A DNA stretch of 64,000 bases from an uncultured Pseudoalteromonas sp. (lineage in GTDB: Bacteria; Pseudomonadota; Gammaproteobacteria; Enterobacterales; Alteromonadaceae), in assembly GCA_947493455.1 (NCBI GenBank), contig CANLRB010000001.1, forward strand, positions 372,001 to 436,000, read 5' to 3'. Shown piece after piece: positions 26,093-34,766 of this stretch. Under the pieces are notes generated by a model, which was given only the letters and a program-made list of their open reading frames with translations, was not told the DNA's origin and searched no databases. How positions within the stretch are numbered: position 1 is the first letter of the stretch; each line of letters begins with the position of its first letter. A program made the translations under genes and the position numbers.

Positions 26093-27913
26093 CTAATTAC
26101 ACACATGGCGTTCGTTGTTCGCCGCTTTAATCATATTTGCAGGACTATAACTATTGCCGTCGGCAAAACGATAGAGCACCATTTTGTTAGGCATTACGGC
26201 AACGATATTACCGCCATAACCACTCATATAGGGAATTTGTGAAAAGCAGTTTTCATCGTCAGCAAACGGCGAACTCCAAAACCCGTTTATATAGTATGAA
26301 CGACCAAACTCGTTATCTTCCCACCAGCTTGCAAGACCTAGATGATCTGTTTTGAATAAGGATTGTTGTAATCGTGACAAGTGCAACAATTGCTCGCCAT
26401 TAACGTTGCCCTCGTTTTGCAACAAGGTAGTCAGTTTTGCTAAGTCATCAACATTGAGGTAAAGACCATGAAATAACTCCGGAATTTGGTTTTGCGCTTC
26501 AAACTCAGATGTTTTCAAAATAGGCACATGTTGAATGCCAATGGGGTTAAACACCTCAGTGAGCATCATATGCCATAAATCAGCATCGGCACCTTCAACT
26601 TGCTTGTAATAGTTCGCCAATGCCGCAGCCAATACGATGGTCATTGCTGAGTTATAACGAAATATTTCGCCCGGTTGCCACGGGTAGTTGCCATATTCAA
26701 ATGAGAGCTGCAGTTTTTGTTCAAGTGTTGGCCGTACCAACCAGCGTTCCATTGTAGGTGTATTTTCATCGGCGAAAATATCTCCCGAACCACGTTGCGC
26801 TCCATTCGTGCCAACACCTACCGCCATATTAAGCACATCGCCAAAAGTCACGTTTTGCCAACCATTGTGATATGCGGTCACAGTTACATAATCTTTAATT
26901 TTAAGGTCGTAAACTTGCTCACCATACTTTTGTGCTAAACGCAGCATTGTTAAGCTCGCCCCGAGTGATTTTGTCACCGAATACGCGCCTTGTCGCATAA
27001 AACGGCAATAAGGATAATTGCCATAGCGCGTATAACAAGGTTGTGCATAGACCGTACCGTCAATAATAACGCCAGTCGCCGAAAGCGTGCTATCAATTTG
27101 TTGGCTGTTATATTGCTTTGTCAGCGCAGCCGTACTCAATTGATCGAGCTGTTGCCAAGGCAAAATTTCAACCGTATTGGCAAGCTCTAAAGCAAAACTA
27201 TTTACAACAGAACCTTGGTTTTCATAATTCTTTTTATGGTAGTTTGTCTCCAGCTGGCCAAATAAGTTATGTCTAAACCACAATGCTGTTTCTTGTGTGA
27301 CTTGCACCCAAAGGTTCGTCATTTCGGTGTCGTTATATAAAAAACTCGCGACGCCATTATGTGCCTGATTGCGCCTTTGACTAATGAGCGTAAACGGAAA
27401 ACTCGCCCGCGACCAACCACTGTCGCTTGCTTCAGACCATACTTTGCCCGGGTCTAAGATAAGCCCCCAAAAACTGCCATCACCGGCGCCAAACTGGCGC
27501 GCTCGATTGAGTGGGATCAAATAACCATTATCGCTGACGAACTCTAAACTGACCTCAGGCATTAACTTAAAGCTGGCCTCGCCTTCAATATAAAACTCAT
27601 TAAATGCGCCAATTAGCTGTCGGCTTAAAAGTGTTATTTGACCAGAAAAGTCATGGCGTGCAGGTAATGCATCGCCAACCGCGGCAAAGTATCCATTATG
27701 AATTGGCGACGCATGTGGATAGTCTGATTGTTGTAGTTGTGCGAGCGTCAACCAATCACGGGTTGTGCCTGGTGCACTCAACGCTGATGCTGGTGTTGTT
27801 TTTGCGCTGTCTAGCTGTTGATTAGTATTATTCGAAGATTCACTTGATGAGCCACCACACCCTTGTATAACAACAAATACAAAAATAAAGGCTAACTTGT
27901 AAAAACGCGTCAT
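26093..27913 (-). CDS. Serine-hydrolase (beta-lactamase-like) lipoprotein
   Basis: 606 residues with a lipoprotein signal (VVIQGCGGSS, lipid Cys at about 19). An N-terminal domain of about 250 residues that I do not recognise precedes a class C beta-lactamase/penicillin-binding-like domain: SxxK at Ser312-Lys315 (SVTKSLGAS), YxN in RYNSAMTI and a late GYGGN in the KTG position. Typical of esterases and D-amino-peptidases of this fold rather than of antibiotic resistance enzymes. It lies upstream of the haem receptor on the same strand but is separated from it by 264 bases carrying a Fur box, so it is probably its own unit. Confidence 0.82.
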   Translation of the reverse strand: MTRFYKLAFIFVFVVIQGCGGSSSESSNNTNQQLDSAKTTPASALSAPGTTRDWLTLAQLQQSDYPHASPIHNGYFAAVGDALPARHDFSGQITLLSRQLIGAFNEFYIEGEASFKLMPEVSLEFVSDNGYLIPLNRARQFGAGDGSFWGLILDPGKVWSEASDSGWSRASFPFTLISQRRNQAHNGVASFLYNDTEMTNLWVQVTQETALWFRHNLFGQLETNYHKKNYENQGSVVNSFALELANTVEILPWQQLDQLSTAALTKQYNSQQIDSTLSATGVIIDGTVYAQPCYTRYGNYPYCRFMRQGAYSVTKSLGASLTMLRLAQKYGEQVYDLKIKDYVTVTAYHNGWQNVTFGDVLNMAVGVGTNGAQRGSGDIFADENTPTMERWLVRPTLEQKLQLSFEYGNYPWQPGEIFRYNSAMTIVLAAALANYYKQVEGADADLWHMMLTEVFNPIGIQHVPILKTSEFEAQNQIPELFHGLYLNVDDLAKLTTLLQNEGNVNGEQLLHLSRLQQSLFKTDHLGLASWWEDNEFGRSYYINGFWSSPFADDENCFSQIPYMSGYGGNIVAVMPNKMVLYRFADGNSYSPANMIKAANNERHVCN

Positions 27914-28069
27914 GGTGCGGCATCCCTAAATGAGTTCATCCAGTTATCCTACACTATAGTAGTTAGTTGTTTTTTTCATCACATAAACACAAACAGTAAC
28001 AAATTTTGAAACACCGATCTTTTGTATTTTGTAGTTAGTTAAGTTGCTCTTTTCAAATAATAGGTTTAA

Positions 28070-28106
28070 CATAAAAACATACCATACAGTATGGTATGTT
28101 TTTATG
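28070..28106. promoter_or_regulatory. Perfect 17-bp-arm palindrome, probable TetR operator
   Basis: Left arm CATAAAAACATACCATA (28070-28086), centre CAG, right arm its exact reverse complement (28090-28106). It contains the nested ATACCATAC/GTATGGTAT typical of TetR-family operators and lies upstream of an operon that encodes a TetR regulator. No gene overlaps it. Confidence 0.75.
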
Positions 28107-28138
28107 TATCCGTTTTGCTTAATACTGCTCTACCTTAA

Positions 28139-28171
28139 AGCGATTATTTAACTATTGGTTAAATAATCGCT
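28139..28171. repeat. Perfect 14-bp inverted repeat in the leader of the DUF2867 operon
   Basis: AGCGATTATTTAAC / GTTAAATAATCGCT with a five-base loop and no T tract. Between the probable operator and the first gene start (28254). Could be a second operator or an mRNA 5' hairpin. Confidence 0.7.
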
Positions 28172-28253
28172 AGAAAATAGAACCCGATTAAAAGGGGTTA
28201 ATACAAGTGATTAAAAGCAATATAAGTAGACACAACGTACACAAGGAAATGTA

Positions 28254-28760
28254 ATGTTTAGCTATGTCACAACAACAACAACGCCCAACACTGACGATAA
28301 CCTTGCCACGTGCCAGCATGCCCCCTATTTTCGTGATGCACTCGTCACCCCTATAACTAATCAAACCCTTACAGCAAGCGATATTCAGTTAGCCATATTC
28401 GGCTATCTTCCGAAATGGGTGACTTTACTGATGAATATGCGTAACAAAATTGTCAGCAAATTTGGTTTTGACGTCGGTGTCAGCCACATGGCAACTAACA
28501 ACACGCACTTAAAAGTGGGTGACAAAGTCGGCTTTATGCATATTTTGTCTATTTGCGATAACGAGATGATTTGTACCGCTAAAGACAAGCATATGGACTT
28601 TTATCTCTCAGTTCAAAGAAACAAAACAACGGCAACTATCTCAACCTTGGTTAATCAAAAAACGCTGTTTGGCCGATTATACGTAAACGCAATTTTGCCA
28701 TTTCACTATGTTATCGCACGTGCGGTTATCAATAAGGCGGCAAAAGCCAAACGCATTTAA
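28254..28760 (+). CDS. DUF2867 family protein
   Basis: 168 residues, no signal peptide, complete. The pattern (YFRDALVTP near the start; MRNKIVSKFGF; VGDKVGFMHILSICDNEMI; LVNQKTLFGRLYVNAILPFHYVIAR) is that of DUF2867, a START/polyketide-cyclase-like fold often beside TetR regulators. First gene of a three-gene operon (21 bases to the regulator). AAGGAAATGTA gives the ribosome site. Function unknown; ligand binding is inferred from fold class. Confidence 0.8.
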   Translation: MFSYVTTTTTPNTDDNLATCQHAPYFRDALVTPITNQTLTASDIQLAIFGYLPKWVTLLMNMRNKIVSKFGFDVGVSHMATNNTHLKVGDKVGFMHILSICDNEMICTAKDKHMDFYLSVQRNKTTATISTLVNQKTLFGRLYVNAILPFHYVIARAVINKAAKAKRI

Positions 28761-28781
28761 ACCTTAAAATAATGTAACTTT

Positions 28782-29333
28782 ATGACAAAAAGAACAAATA
28801 AAGAAAAAAGCCAATGGCTCGAACTCGCACTCGAGGTACTCGTAAAAAATGGCCCTGATGCGCTAAAAATAGATCCCCTTTGCGCTCGCTTAAAAGTGAC
28901 CAAAGGTTCTTTTTACCATCATTTTAAAAGCCGCGGCCGCTTTATAGATGAACTCATGCAACATTGGCTCGAAAAAACAACACTCAACTTTATTGCCATT
29001 GCCGAGCAAGAAGCCTCAGGCCTTGCCAAACTTGAAAAGCTCGACCAAGTAATTGCCTCACAAAATATTGAGGCCGAAGTGCATATTCGCGCCTGGGCAC
29101 TGAGAGAACCCAGTATTTGTGCCGTACTAGAAAAAATAGATCATTTACGGCAATCATTTTTAGCGACCTGCTACCAAGAAATAGGCATGCCACCAGCGCA
29201 AGCGCAGCAAGTGGCCTTACTCAGTTACGCGTCGTTTTTAGGGTTATTGCAAGTTTATCCGCGCCCTACGATGGCCACTTGCCTTGAAATATCAGCTTTA
29301 TCATCAAAATCATTACTGAAGGACTATATATGA
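28782..29333 (+). CDS. TetR/AcrR family transcriptional regulator
   Basis: 183 residues. N-terminal helix-turn-helix (about 10-50: LELALEVLVKNGPDALKIDPLCARLKVTKGSFYHHFKSR) with the TetR recognition helix KGSFYHHF. The C-terminal ligand domain is of the type following a DUF2867 gene. Its stop overlaps the next start (ATGA). Likely to bind the palindrome at 28070 and control its own operon. Confidence 0.92.
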   Translation: MTKRTNKEKSQWLELALEVLVKNGPDALKIDPLCARLKVTKGSFYHHFKSRGRFIDELMQHWLEKTTLNFIAIAEQEASGLAKLEKLDQVIASQNIEAEVHIRAWALREPSICAVLEKIDHLRQSFLATCYQEIGMPPAQAQQVALLSYASFLGLLQVYPRPTMATCLEISALSSKSLLKDYI

Positions 29334-29722
29334 AATATTCAGGTTATTATTTACTCTTTACCGGCATCTGCCATAATTTAATCGGCCTCGCTATGGGCTG
29401 GCCTATTTTGTTCGATATGCATCAAAGTGGTTGGTTTAACGCGATTGAGCAAGGTGGGCAAATGCACTTTGATCGTTCAGCGATCTCTTGGTTTTTAATC
29501 ACAGGTGTTTTTTGGATGCTGTTTGGCTGGATGTTACAAAAAGCCATTGAGCAGGGGTTTACCCCGCCACGCTCACTCGCAATTGGCTTTGTTGTCATTG
29601 GTATTCTCGTCGCCTACCTGATGCCAGTCTCTGGCGCATACCTCTTTATAGTGCAAGGCATTGTACTGTGGTTTGGCATTACTAAATCGAAGCAATCATC
29701 ACTTCAGCCACAAACAGTATAA
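29330..29722 (+). CDS. Small four-helix membrane protein (DUF6463-like)
   Basis: 130 residues with four hydrophobic helices (about 3-22, 48-66, 81-97, 100-117), starting MKYSGYYLLFTGICHNLIGLAMGW. The first helix with its His-Asn pair resembles proteins listed as DUF6463; the number is from memory. Co-translated with the TetR gene. Possibly a transporter or sensor for the molecule recognised by TetR. Confidence 0.7.
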   Translation: MKYSGYYLLFTGICHNLIGLAMGWPILFDMHQSGWFNAIEQGGQMHFDRSAISWFLITGVFWMLFGWMLQKAIEQGFTPPRSLAIGFVVIGILVAYLMPVSGAYLFIVQGIVLWFGITKSKQSSLQPQTV

Positions 29723-29856
29723 CAACATTAAGGAGCATACATAGTGCCCCTTTTAACACTGCCAATGATTTAAACTTTATGCAGCTCATGTTTTTAGGTA
29801 CATGGCCGATAATAGGGTAGACCCACTTTATAAAAACGGCTAAATGGACGAGCACG

Positions 29857-30429
29857 ATGACGATTTCAAATACACTTAAAAACATGCCACTCACACTTAA
29901 TCAACGCCCTTCTTTATTGAGTCAAGAACAAAGTGATAAAGACCTGTTAAAAAAAGAGCAATTAAGTAAACAACAGCAAAATGAAAATCGATTAGATCAA
30001 AACGGGACGCACGACAAATCAGCACCATCCAATGAAACTAGCTTAGTTAGAAATGTAAACTCTGTCAGTGAATTAAACAATCGTGAGTCCCAAGTTCAAG
30101 TAACTGAAAGTGGTAAAATTACTCTCTCACAGCAAGCCTTTGAGCAGCTTAAAAATGACCAAGCAGAGCAAGACAAACAAGCCGATGCAAACTTACCACC
30201 CCGTATCAAAGTGCTGAAGCAATATATTGAAACATTGAAAGAGCAAATCGAAGAAGCAAAAGTGCGATTAGAACAATTAAAAAATCAAGAATTTGAAAGC
30301 CAAGAAGCACAGCGTGTTGCACTCGAGCAAGCGACCAATCATTTATTAAGTTTAACCAATGCGCTCACTGAAGCGACCTTATCACTACAGCAAGCGCTTA
30401 AAGATGCCGGTATTTCAGCGCCGGTTTAG
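29857..30429 (+). CDS. Conserved glutamine-rich coiled-coil protein, unknown function
   Basis: 190 residues, no signal peptide or membrane helix. Residues 22-110 are low-complexity and Gln/Asn/Lys/Glu-rich. Residues 115-185 form a predicted coiled coil (IKVLKQYIETLKEQIEEAKVRL; LEQATNHLLSLTNALTEA). Not recognised. Its stop codon overlaps that of the convergent gene at 30426. Confidence 0.7.
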   Translation: MTISNTLKNMPLTLNQRPSLLSQEQSDKDLLKKEQLSKQQQNENRLDQNGTHDKSAPSNETSLVRNVNSVSELNNRESQVQVTESGKITLSQQAFEQLKNDQAEQDKQADANLPPRIKVLKQYIETLKEQIEEAKVRLEQLKNQEFESQEAQRVALEQATNHLLSLTNALTEATLSLQQALKDAGISAPV

Positions 30430-30770
30430 TTTGCGAGGCGTTTCGCCCAATTACCGTTGTGTTCATTGTCGCAATTTTCTTCACTATCAAAACGCACCAC
30501 ATCCGCGATTTTTTTAACCTTAATTCCAATACTTGCAAGCTCCGATTGAATTAGCGATTCAATCGGACCATGTTGAAAATTGCGTAAATACGCATCGCGA
30601 TTCTCATTGGTGTCGAATACACACACAATGCGCAAACTGCTAGGAAAGTTAGTATAGTTAACAAGATGAGTGAGCCACACAAAACCCTCTATATCTTTTA
30701 GCGCGATTTCGCACACCTCAGTTAAACCAAGACGAAGTTGATTATCTAATTTTTTATCTGATTTACGCAT
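30426..30770 (-). CDS. Conserved small gammaproteobacterial protein (often labelled 'Fis family')
   Basis: 114 residues, cytosolic. Starts MRKSDKKLDNQLRLGLTEVCE and contains GFVWLTHLVNYTNFPSSLRIVCVFDTN and IGIKVKKIADVVRFDSEENCD. Homologues in Shewanella and Vibrio carry the label 'Fis family regulator', but I see no Fis helix-turn-helix here, so that label is doubtful. Confidence 0.75.
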   Translation of the reverse strand: MRKSDKKLDNQLRLGLTEVCEIALKDIEGFVWLTHLVNYTNFPSSLRIVCVFDTNENRDAYLRNFQHGPIESLIQSELASIGIKVKKIADVVRFDSEENCDNEHNGNWAKRLAN

Positions 30771-31172
30771 TTTAACCTAGTTGTTTATTATCTTTTTGAC
30801 GTAAGTTTGCCTGTACAAACAAACTTAAGCGCCTCTTAATGCTGTTTTTTGCATTAACTATATTACCCTATTTTTGATTCATTTTTGTTTAATATTAGGC
30901 GAATAAGATCCAAGGTGAATTATCACTAACAATTGTAAATGAAAACACAAATTAATATTAAATACTGATATACAAACATAAACCTCAATGCTAAAAATAA
31001 ACCTATCCAATTGAATAAAAACAATTTTATCTTCATATCATTAAAGGGTTGTTTAACTAACTTAAGATTTAGTTAATTAATAGTGAAGACTCCGAAAATG
31101 CGTAATTCACGGGGTTCAAGGTGGATATCATACTCCCTACACGGGTATTAATTACAAAAAGGAAAGTTTAAA
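30771..31172. other. 402-bp AT-rich gap, presumed promoter region of the S8 peptidase
   Basis: No reading frame with coding character. AT-rich with several short T and A runs; AAAAGGAAAG just before 31173 is the ribosome site of the peptidase. No clear operator seen. Confidence 0.6.
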
Positions 31173-32897
31173 GTGATACCAAAATTAACTTTGATAGCAT
31201 CATTCGTTATCGCAGCACACACATCTGTCGCAAATGCAGCGATCACCGTTCCAAGTGATGTAATGGCGATTAACTTCAAAATTAACAGTAACTCACAAGT
31301 GCAATTGCAAAATGGTACTTTCGAAGACAAATCAGGAAACTCGTATAATCTAAACTCAGTATTGAACTCAGCGTCATTCAGTAAAAGAATAAAAAGACTG
31401 CACTCTGAGAAGTCTTATGACGAATTTGCTGCAGAAAGAATACAGTATGAAAAACAAGGTAAAAGCTTACCAAAGCTTGAAAACTGGTACCGTATTCCAA
31501 CAAAAGGAATGTCGGAGTCTGAAATTCAGGACATTATGACTACTTTGAAAAAAATGAAATCAATTGAAGTCGCTGAATTTGAAACGCCCGTGATTTCGGC
31601 TTTCGTGGAGTGTCCTTCACTCAATTGTGACCCAGGTGGTATTTGGCCCCCCGGTGGTGGAACGACAACTCCTACGCCAGACTTGGAAGCACACCAAGGT
31701 TATCTTGGAGCTTCACCACTAGGTATCGATGCAAATTATGCTTGGACCAAAGCCGGTGGTAACGGTAGTGGCGTAAAAATAATCGATATGGAAAATAGCT
31801 ACAACCAAAACCATGAAGATCTGCCGTCTCCGTTTATCAGAAAAAATGACTCTGCGAGTAGCGCTCATGGCACTGCTGTGCTAAGTGTGATAGCAGGTAA
31901 AAATAACAACTTTGGCGTTAAAGGAATTGCATACGGTAGCCAAATTGGTTTCTATGGTTGGGGTAGCAATACACCTGCATCGATCAAAAATGCAGCTAAC
32001 TCACTTAGAGCAGGTGATATTATTGTCTTAGAAGGGCAAATTAATCGCAATATTTATTCAGGCGACGAATGCTCAAGTACAGACAAGTCCGAATGTGTCC
32101 CTATGGAATGGAACCAAGCTAATTTTGATTCAATAAAATATGCAACAGATAAAGGTATTATCGTTGTTGAAGCGGCAGGAAATGGCGCTGAGAACTTAGA
32201 TAGTTCAATTTATAACGGTAGATTTAATCGTAGCTTGAGAGACTCTGGCGCCTTTATGATTGCAGCGACAAGCAGTCAAGGTAATTTTAGCCGTTTAGGT
32301 TTTAGTAACCACGGTACGCGCATTGACTTTAATGCATGGGGCGAAGACGTTGCTGCAGCAGGAAATATTGGCAATGTTTTATTTGATGGAGGCCTCAACC
32401 GTATATACGCAGATGGGTTTAACGGTACATCAAGTGCCTCGCCAATTGTTGCTGGCGCTGTTGCTTCCGTTGTTGGACACGCAAAAGCCGTGCTAGGTAA
32501 AACGCTAACCGTAAACGAAGTCCGCACTTTACTTACAAACACAGGGGTACCAGCACCATCTGGTAGTAACGTTGGTGTTCGTCCTGACTTAAGAGACGCA
32601 CTTAACAATATTAGTTCAGCTATACTGCCGGCCAAACCAAGTGTTAGATCAAATTGGTACGCATGTTACGGTGAGAATAATATCACATGGGGTGCTGTGA
32701 GCGGTGCGACGTCATATAAGGTTTATATCAGTTCCCTGACCACGCCACCCGCAAACCCAACCTATACTCAAACTTCTACCCAAAAACTTGTCAACGTTGG
32801 TAATGATACTTACGGATGGGTTAAAGCATGTAATTCAAAAGGTTGTGGTGATTATTCTAATCGTGTTTCATTGAGATACGAACGCTACTGCCTGTAG
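31173..32897 (+). CDS. Secreted S8 subtilisin-like serine peptidase with C-terminal fibronectin-like domain
   Basis: 574 residues from GTG, with AAAGGAAAG ahead. Signal peptide to about residue 22. Residues 30-140 form a propeptide-like region, followed by a Gly/Pro linker (155-168). Catalytic triad: Asp205 (VKIIDMEN), His232 (SSAHGTAVLS), Ser420 (NGTSSASP), with oxyanion Asn337 (EAAGNG). After about 485 a fibronectin III-like domain (ITWGAVSGATSYKVYIS) with paired cysteines ends the protein. The Asp motif IIDME differs from the usual DTG and is that of a divergent S8 branch. No PPC domain, unlike the protease at 34767. Secretion route not shown. Confidence 0.9.
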   Translation: MIPKLTLIASFVIAAHTSVANAAITVPSDVMAINFKINSNSQVQLQNGTFEDKSGNSYNLNSVLNSASFSKRIKRLHSEKSYDEFAAERIQYEKQGKSLPKLENWYRIPTKGMSESEIQDIMTTLKKMKSIEVAEFETPVISAFVECPSLNCDPGGIWPPGGGTTTPTPDLEAHQGYLGASPLGIDANYAWTKAGGNGSGVKIIDMENSYNQNHEDLPSPFIRKNDSASSAHGTAVLSVIAGKNNNFGVKGIAYGSQIGFYGWGSNTPASIKNAANSLRAGDIIVLEGQINRNIYSGDECSSTDKSECVPMEWNQANFDSIKYATDKGIIVVEAAGNGAENLDSSIYNGRFNRSLRDSGAFMIAATSSQGNFSRLGFSNHGTRIDFNAWGEDVAAAGNIGNVLFDGGLNRIYADGFNGTSSASPIVAGAVASVVGHAKAVLGKTLTVNEVRTLLTNTGVPAPSGSNVGVRPDLRDALNNISSAILPAKPSVRSNWYACYGENNITWGAVSGATSYKVYISSLTTPPANPTYTQTSTQKLVNVGNDTYGWVKACNSKGCGDYSNRVSLRYERYCL

Positions 32898-32955
32898 CAT
32901 AAGTTACGTAGACAGGGCGCTATAGGTACTCGCTATTGGCGCCCAATTTTCAACC

Positions 32956-33872
32956 TTAATTACACGCCAGTTGAGTGAGGGTGATTGACTTTTGATCACA
33001 CGAATAGGCTAAAGCCAATGAATCTTGATTCACTAAACATAAATTGGGGTATGCCAGCTGATGACCAACTCGCGTTGTATCAAAGATATGTTTCATTACG
33101 CGGAGTTCGTCATTCATTAAGTCAACCACCAATCGATTACGTGATTTTGATGACGGGTTATATGCCATATAAAGCCCTTGTTCGCTCGGCAAGAGAGCGA
33201 TAGCTGAATTTGGGTTAGCAATATGTGTGGCAGTCAATGGACTAAATGATTTGCCGCTATCATAACTAGTTGATTGAAAAAGCACACCAAGGCTTGAACG
33301 TACATACGCGGTTATATCACCATTTAGCATTTGATAAAGGGCGGGTTGTATAAAGTGATTTGTTTTTAAATTCCATTCACTCGGAAGTGGCAGCTCAATG
33401 ATATCCGTTTGGCCTGTCATCTAATTAAAGCTTTCGATAACCGAGCGCCCCGCACCTCGTTCGCGGCTTGATGGCAATAACAGGTATCATTGATACACAA
33501 TGGGCTTGATTTGGTCGGTCCAACAAGGTCATTAGGCAATTTCATGCTAGTGGACCAATTTTGGCCATTAAACACTTTTATTCGACCTTGCCAATTATAG
33601 GGCGCATCGCCTATTTTATAAAAAAGCCATAACTGTTCATGCATTTCATACACCACAGGGTTAAAGCATTTGGCCGTTTCGTCCGGCGTTAAATTAGTTA
33701 AGTTCGTGATGTGCCCATCGCTTACAACACCTTGCCAAATTGCTTGTTGTTGTGATTCATATCTGCCGTGAAAAAACACCGAGAGTTGATTCAATTGGTT
33801 ACGATATAAAAACGGCGCATGGACAACTTCAAAGCCCTTGAGATGAATTGATGACATAGGTCGTGATTTCAA
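32956..33872 (-). pseudogene. Broken BNR_2 family sialidase-like gene (two frames)
   Basis: Two adjacent frames together make one BNR_2-type six-bladed propeller protein. The first (33872-33417) carries the N-terminal half: SVFFHGRYESQQQAIWQGV, NPVVYEMHEQLWLFYKIGDAPYNWQGRI, LPNDLVGPTKSSPLC. It ends in foreign sequence after NEVRGA. The second (33420-32956) continues it: LPLPSEWNL, FIQPALYQMLNGDITAYVRSS, ANPNSAIALLPS, YMAYNPSSKSRNRLVV. Reading the second frame backwards gives SVIESFN and then a TAG before its first Met, so at least one frameshift (between about 33440 and 33460) and one stop separate the halves. No signal peptide. The family includes exo-sialidases and related glycan enzymes. 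Confidence 0.85.
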
Positions 33873-33973
33873 ACAAGATAAACACGCATAGTAAACATCA
33901 TGCCTTTGTTAAAATCCAGCCACTTTTTTTAAATCAATGTCACATCAAAAAACACAATTCAAATCGCAGCTTC

Positions 33974-34156
33974 GCATTTGCCGCTGTTAAAGCGGTAAAC
34001 GCAGCACGCATGGCCGTATACCATCCTAATGACGCCAAAGTGTCGCTCTATAAAGTGATGAAAACCATCTACCAAACCGGTGTTGATATGGGGCAAAAAT
34101 ATAAAGAAACCTCTCGCGGTGGACTCGCAATCAACGTCACGGTCGTGGATTGCTAG
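33974..34156 (+). pseudogene. sdaA: 3' remnant of an L-serine dehydratase gene
   Basis: The last about 60 codons of this frame (AFAAVKAVNAARMAVYH to the end) match the C-terminus of SdaA-type L-serine ammonia-lyases, ending KYKETSRGGLAINV with the conserved ETSRGGLA. Upstream the likeness stops abruptly and no start or ribosome site fits. A complete enzyme has about 450-460 residues, so only the tail is left. The frame opens at 33863 but the first 37 codons do not belong to the family. Confidence 0.82.
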
Positions 34157-34766
34157 TCGCGTTCTACTCGGTGGAAGTGTTCACACCATCTCCCTTTAGG
34201 GTGGCAAGCAAAGACAAAATTCATTGATTTTAAAAAAGATACGGAAGTTTAGCAGATTAAAATGAATGGCCTTGTCACCCTATTTTCATTTTATAAATGT
34301 ATATAACAAAATTTAATTATTACATTAACAGCAATAATAAGTTTTATTGTAAATAATTATTGCTTAAAAGTGACTTTGACCACTTTAAAGTTCACTTTCA
34401 TACAAATTAATCATTTTTCATTACTTTTAGCACCAAAAAACGCCCTAAAATGCTTTATAAAAATATCGTTCAGATTAATATTGTTGCAACAAATCGCAGT
34501 TAAAATTGTAAAAATGCAATAAAAAAGCGCCAACGTTTACATTTGTTAACATCATTTAAACACTTGTAATAGAACCGTCCCGAAATTAAAAACCTCTTAT
34601 ATTTCAACGTTATTATAATTTTCAAAGCTATATAGACTGCTGCTTATAACCAAAGTGGATGGTTAAATAACCAAAACACCTCTTTTACTTTGTTAACTTT
34701 TATTTTACCTTTTTTCGCACCGCAGCTCGGCTGTGAACAATAACAAGTGACTAATTGGAAATAATT
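34157..34766. other. 610-bp AT-rich gap before the extracellular protease
   Basis: No coding frame supported. AT-rich with long A/T runs and a small inverted repeat GGTTAAATAACC near 34660. Presumed promoter and long leader of the protease. No terminator is visible after the sdaA remnant. Confidence 0.55.

Noticed and set aside
26093-27913. Antibiotic-resistance beta-lactamase
   Set aside because: The SxxK/YxN pattern is present but the protein is a 606-residue lipoprotein with an extra N-terminal domain, as in esterase-type serine hydrolases.
30426-30770. Fis-type transcription factor
   Set aside because: The common database label does not fit: I see no C-terminal Fis helix-turn-helix, so it is listed as a conserved protein of unknown function.
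32915-32950. GGGCGC / GCGCCC hairpin after the first S8 peptidase
   Set aside because: Only six base pairs with an 18-base loop and a poor T tract; too weak to call as a terminator.
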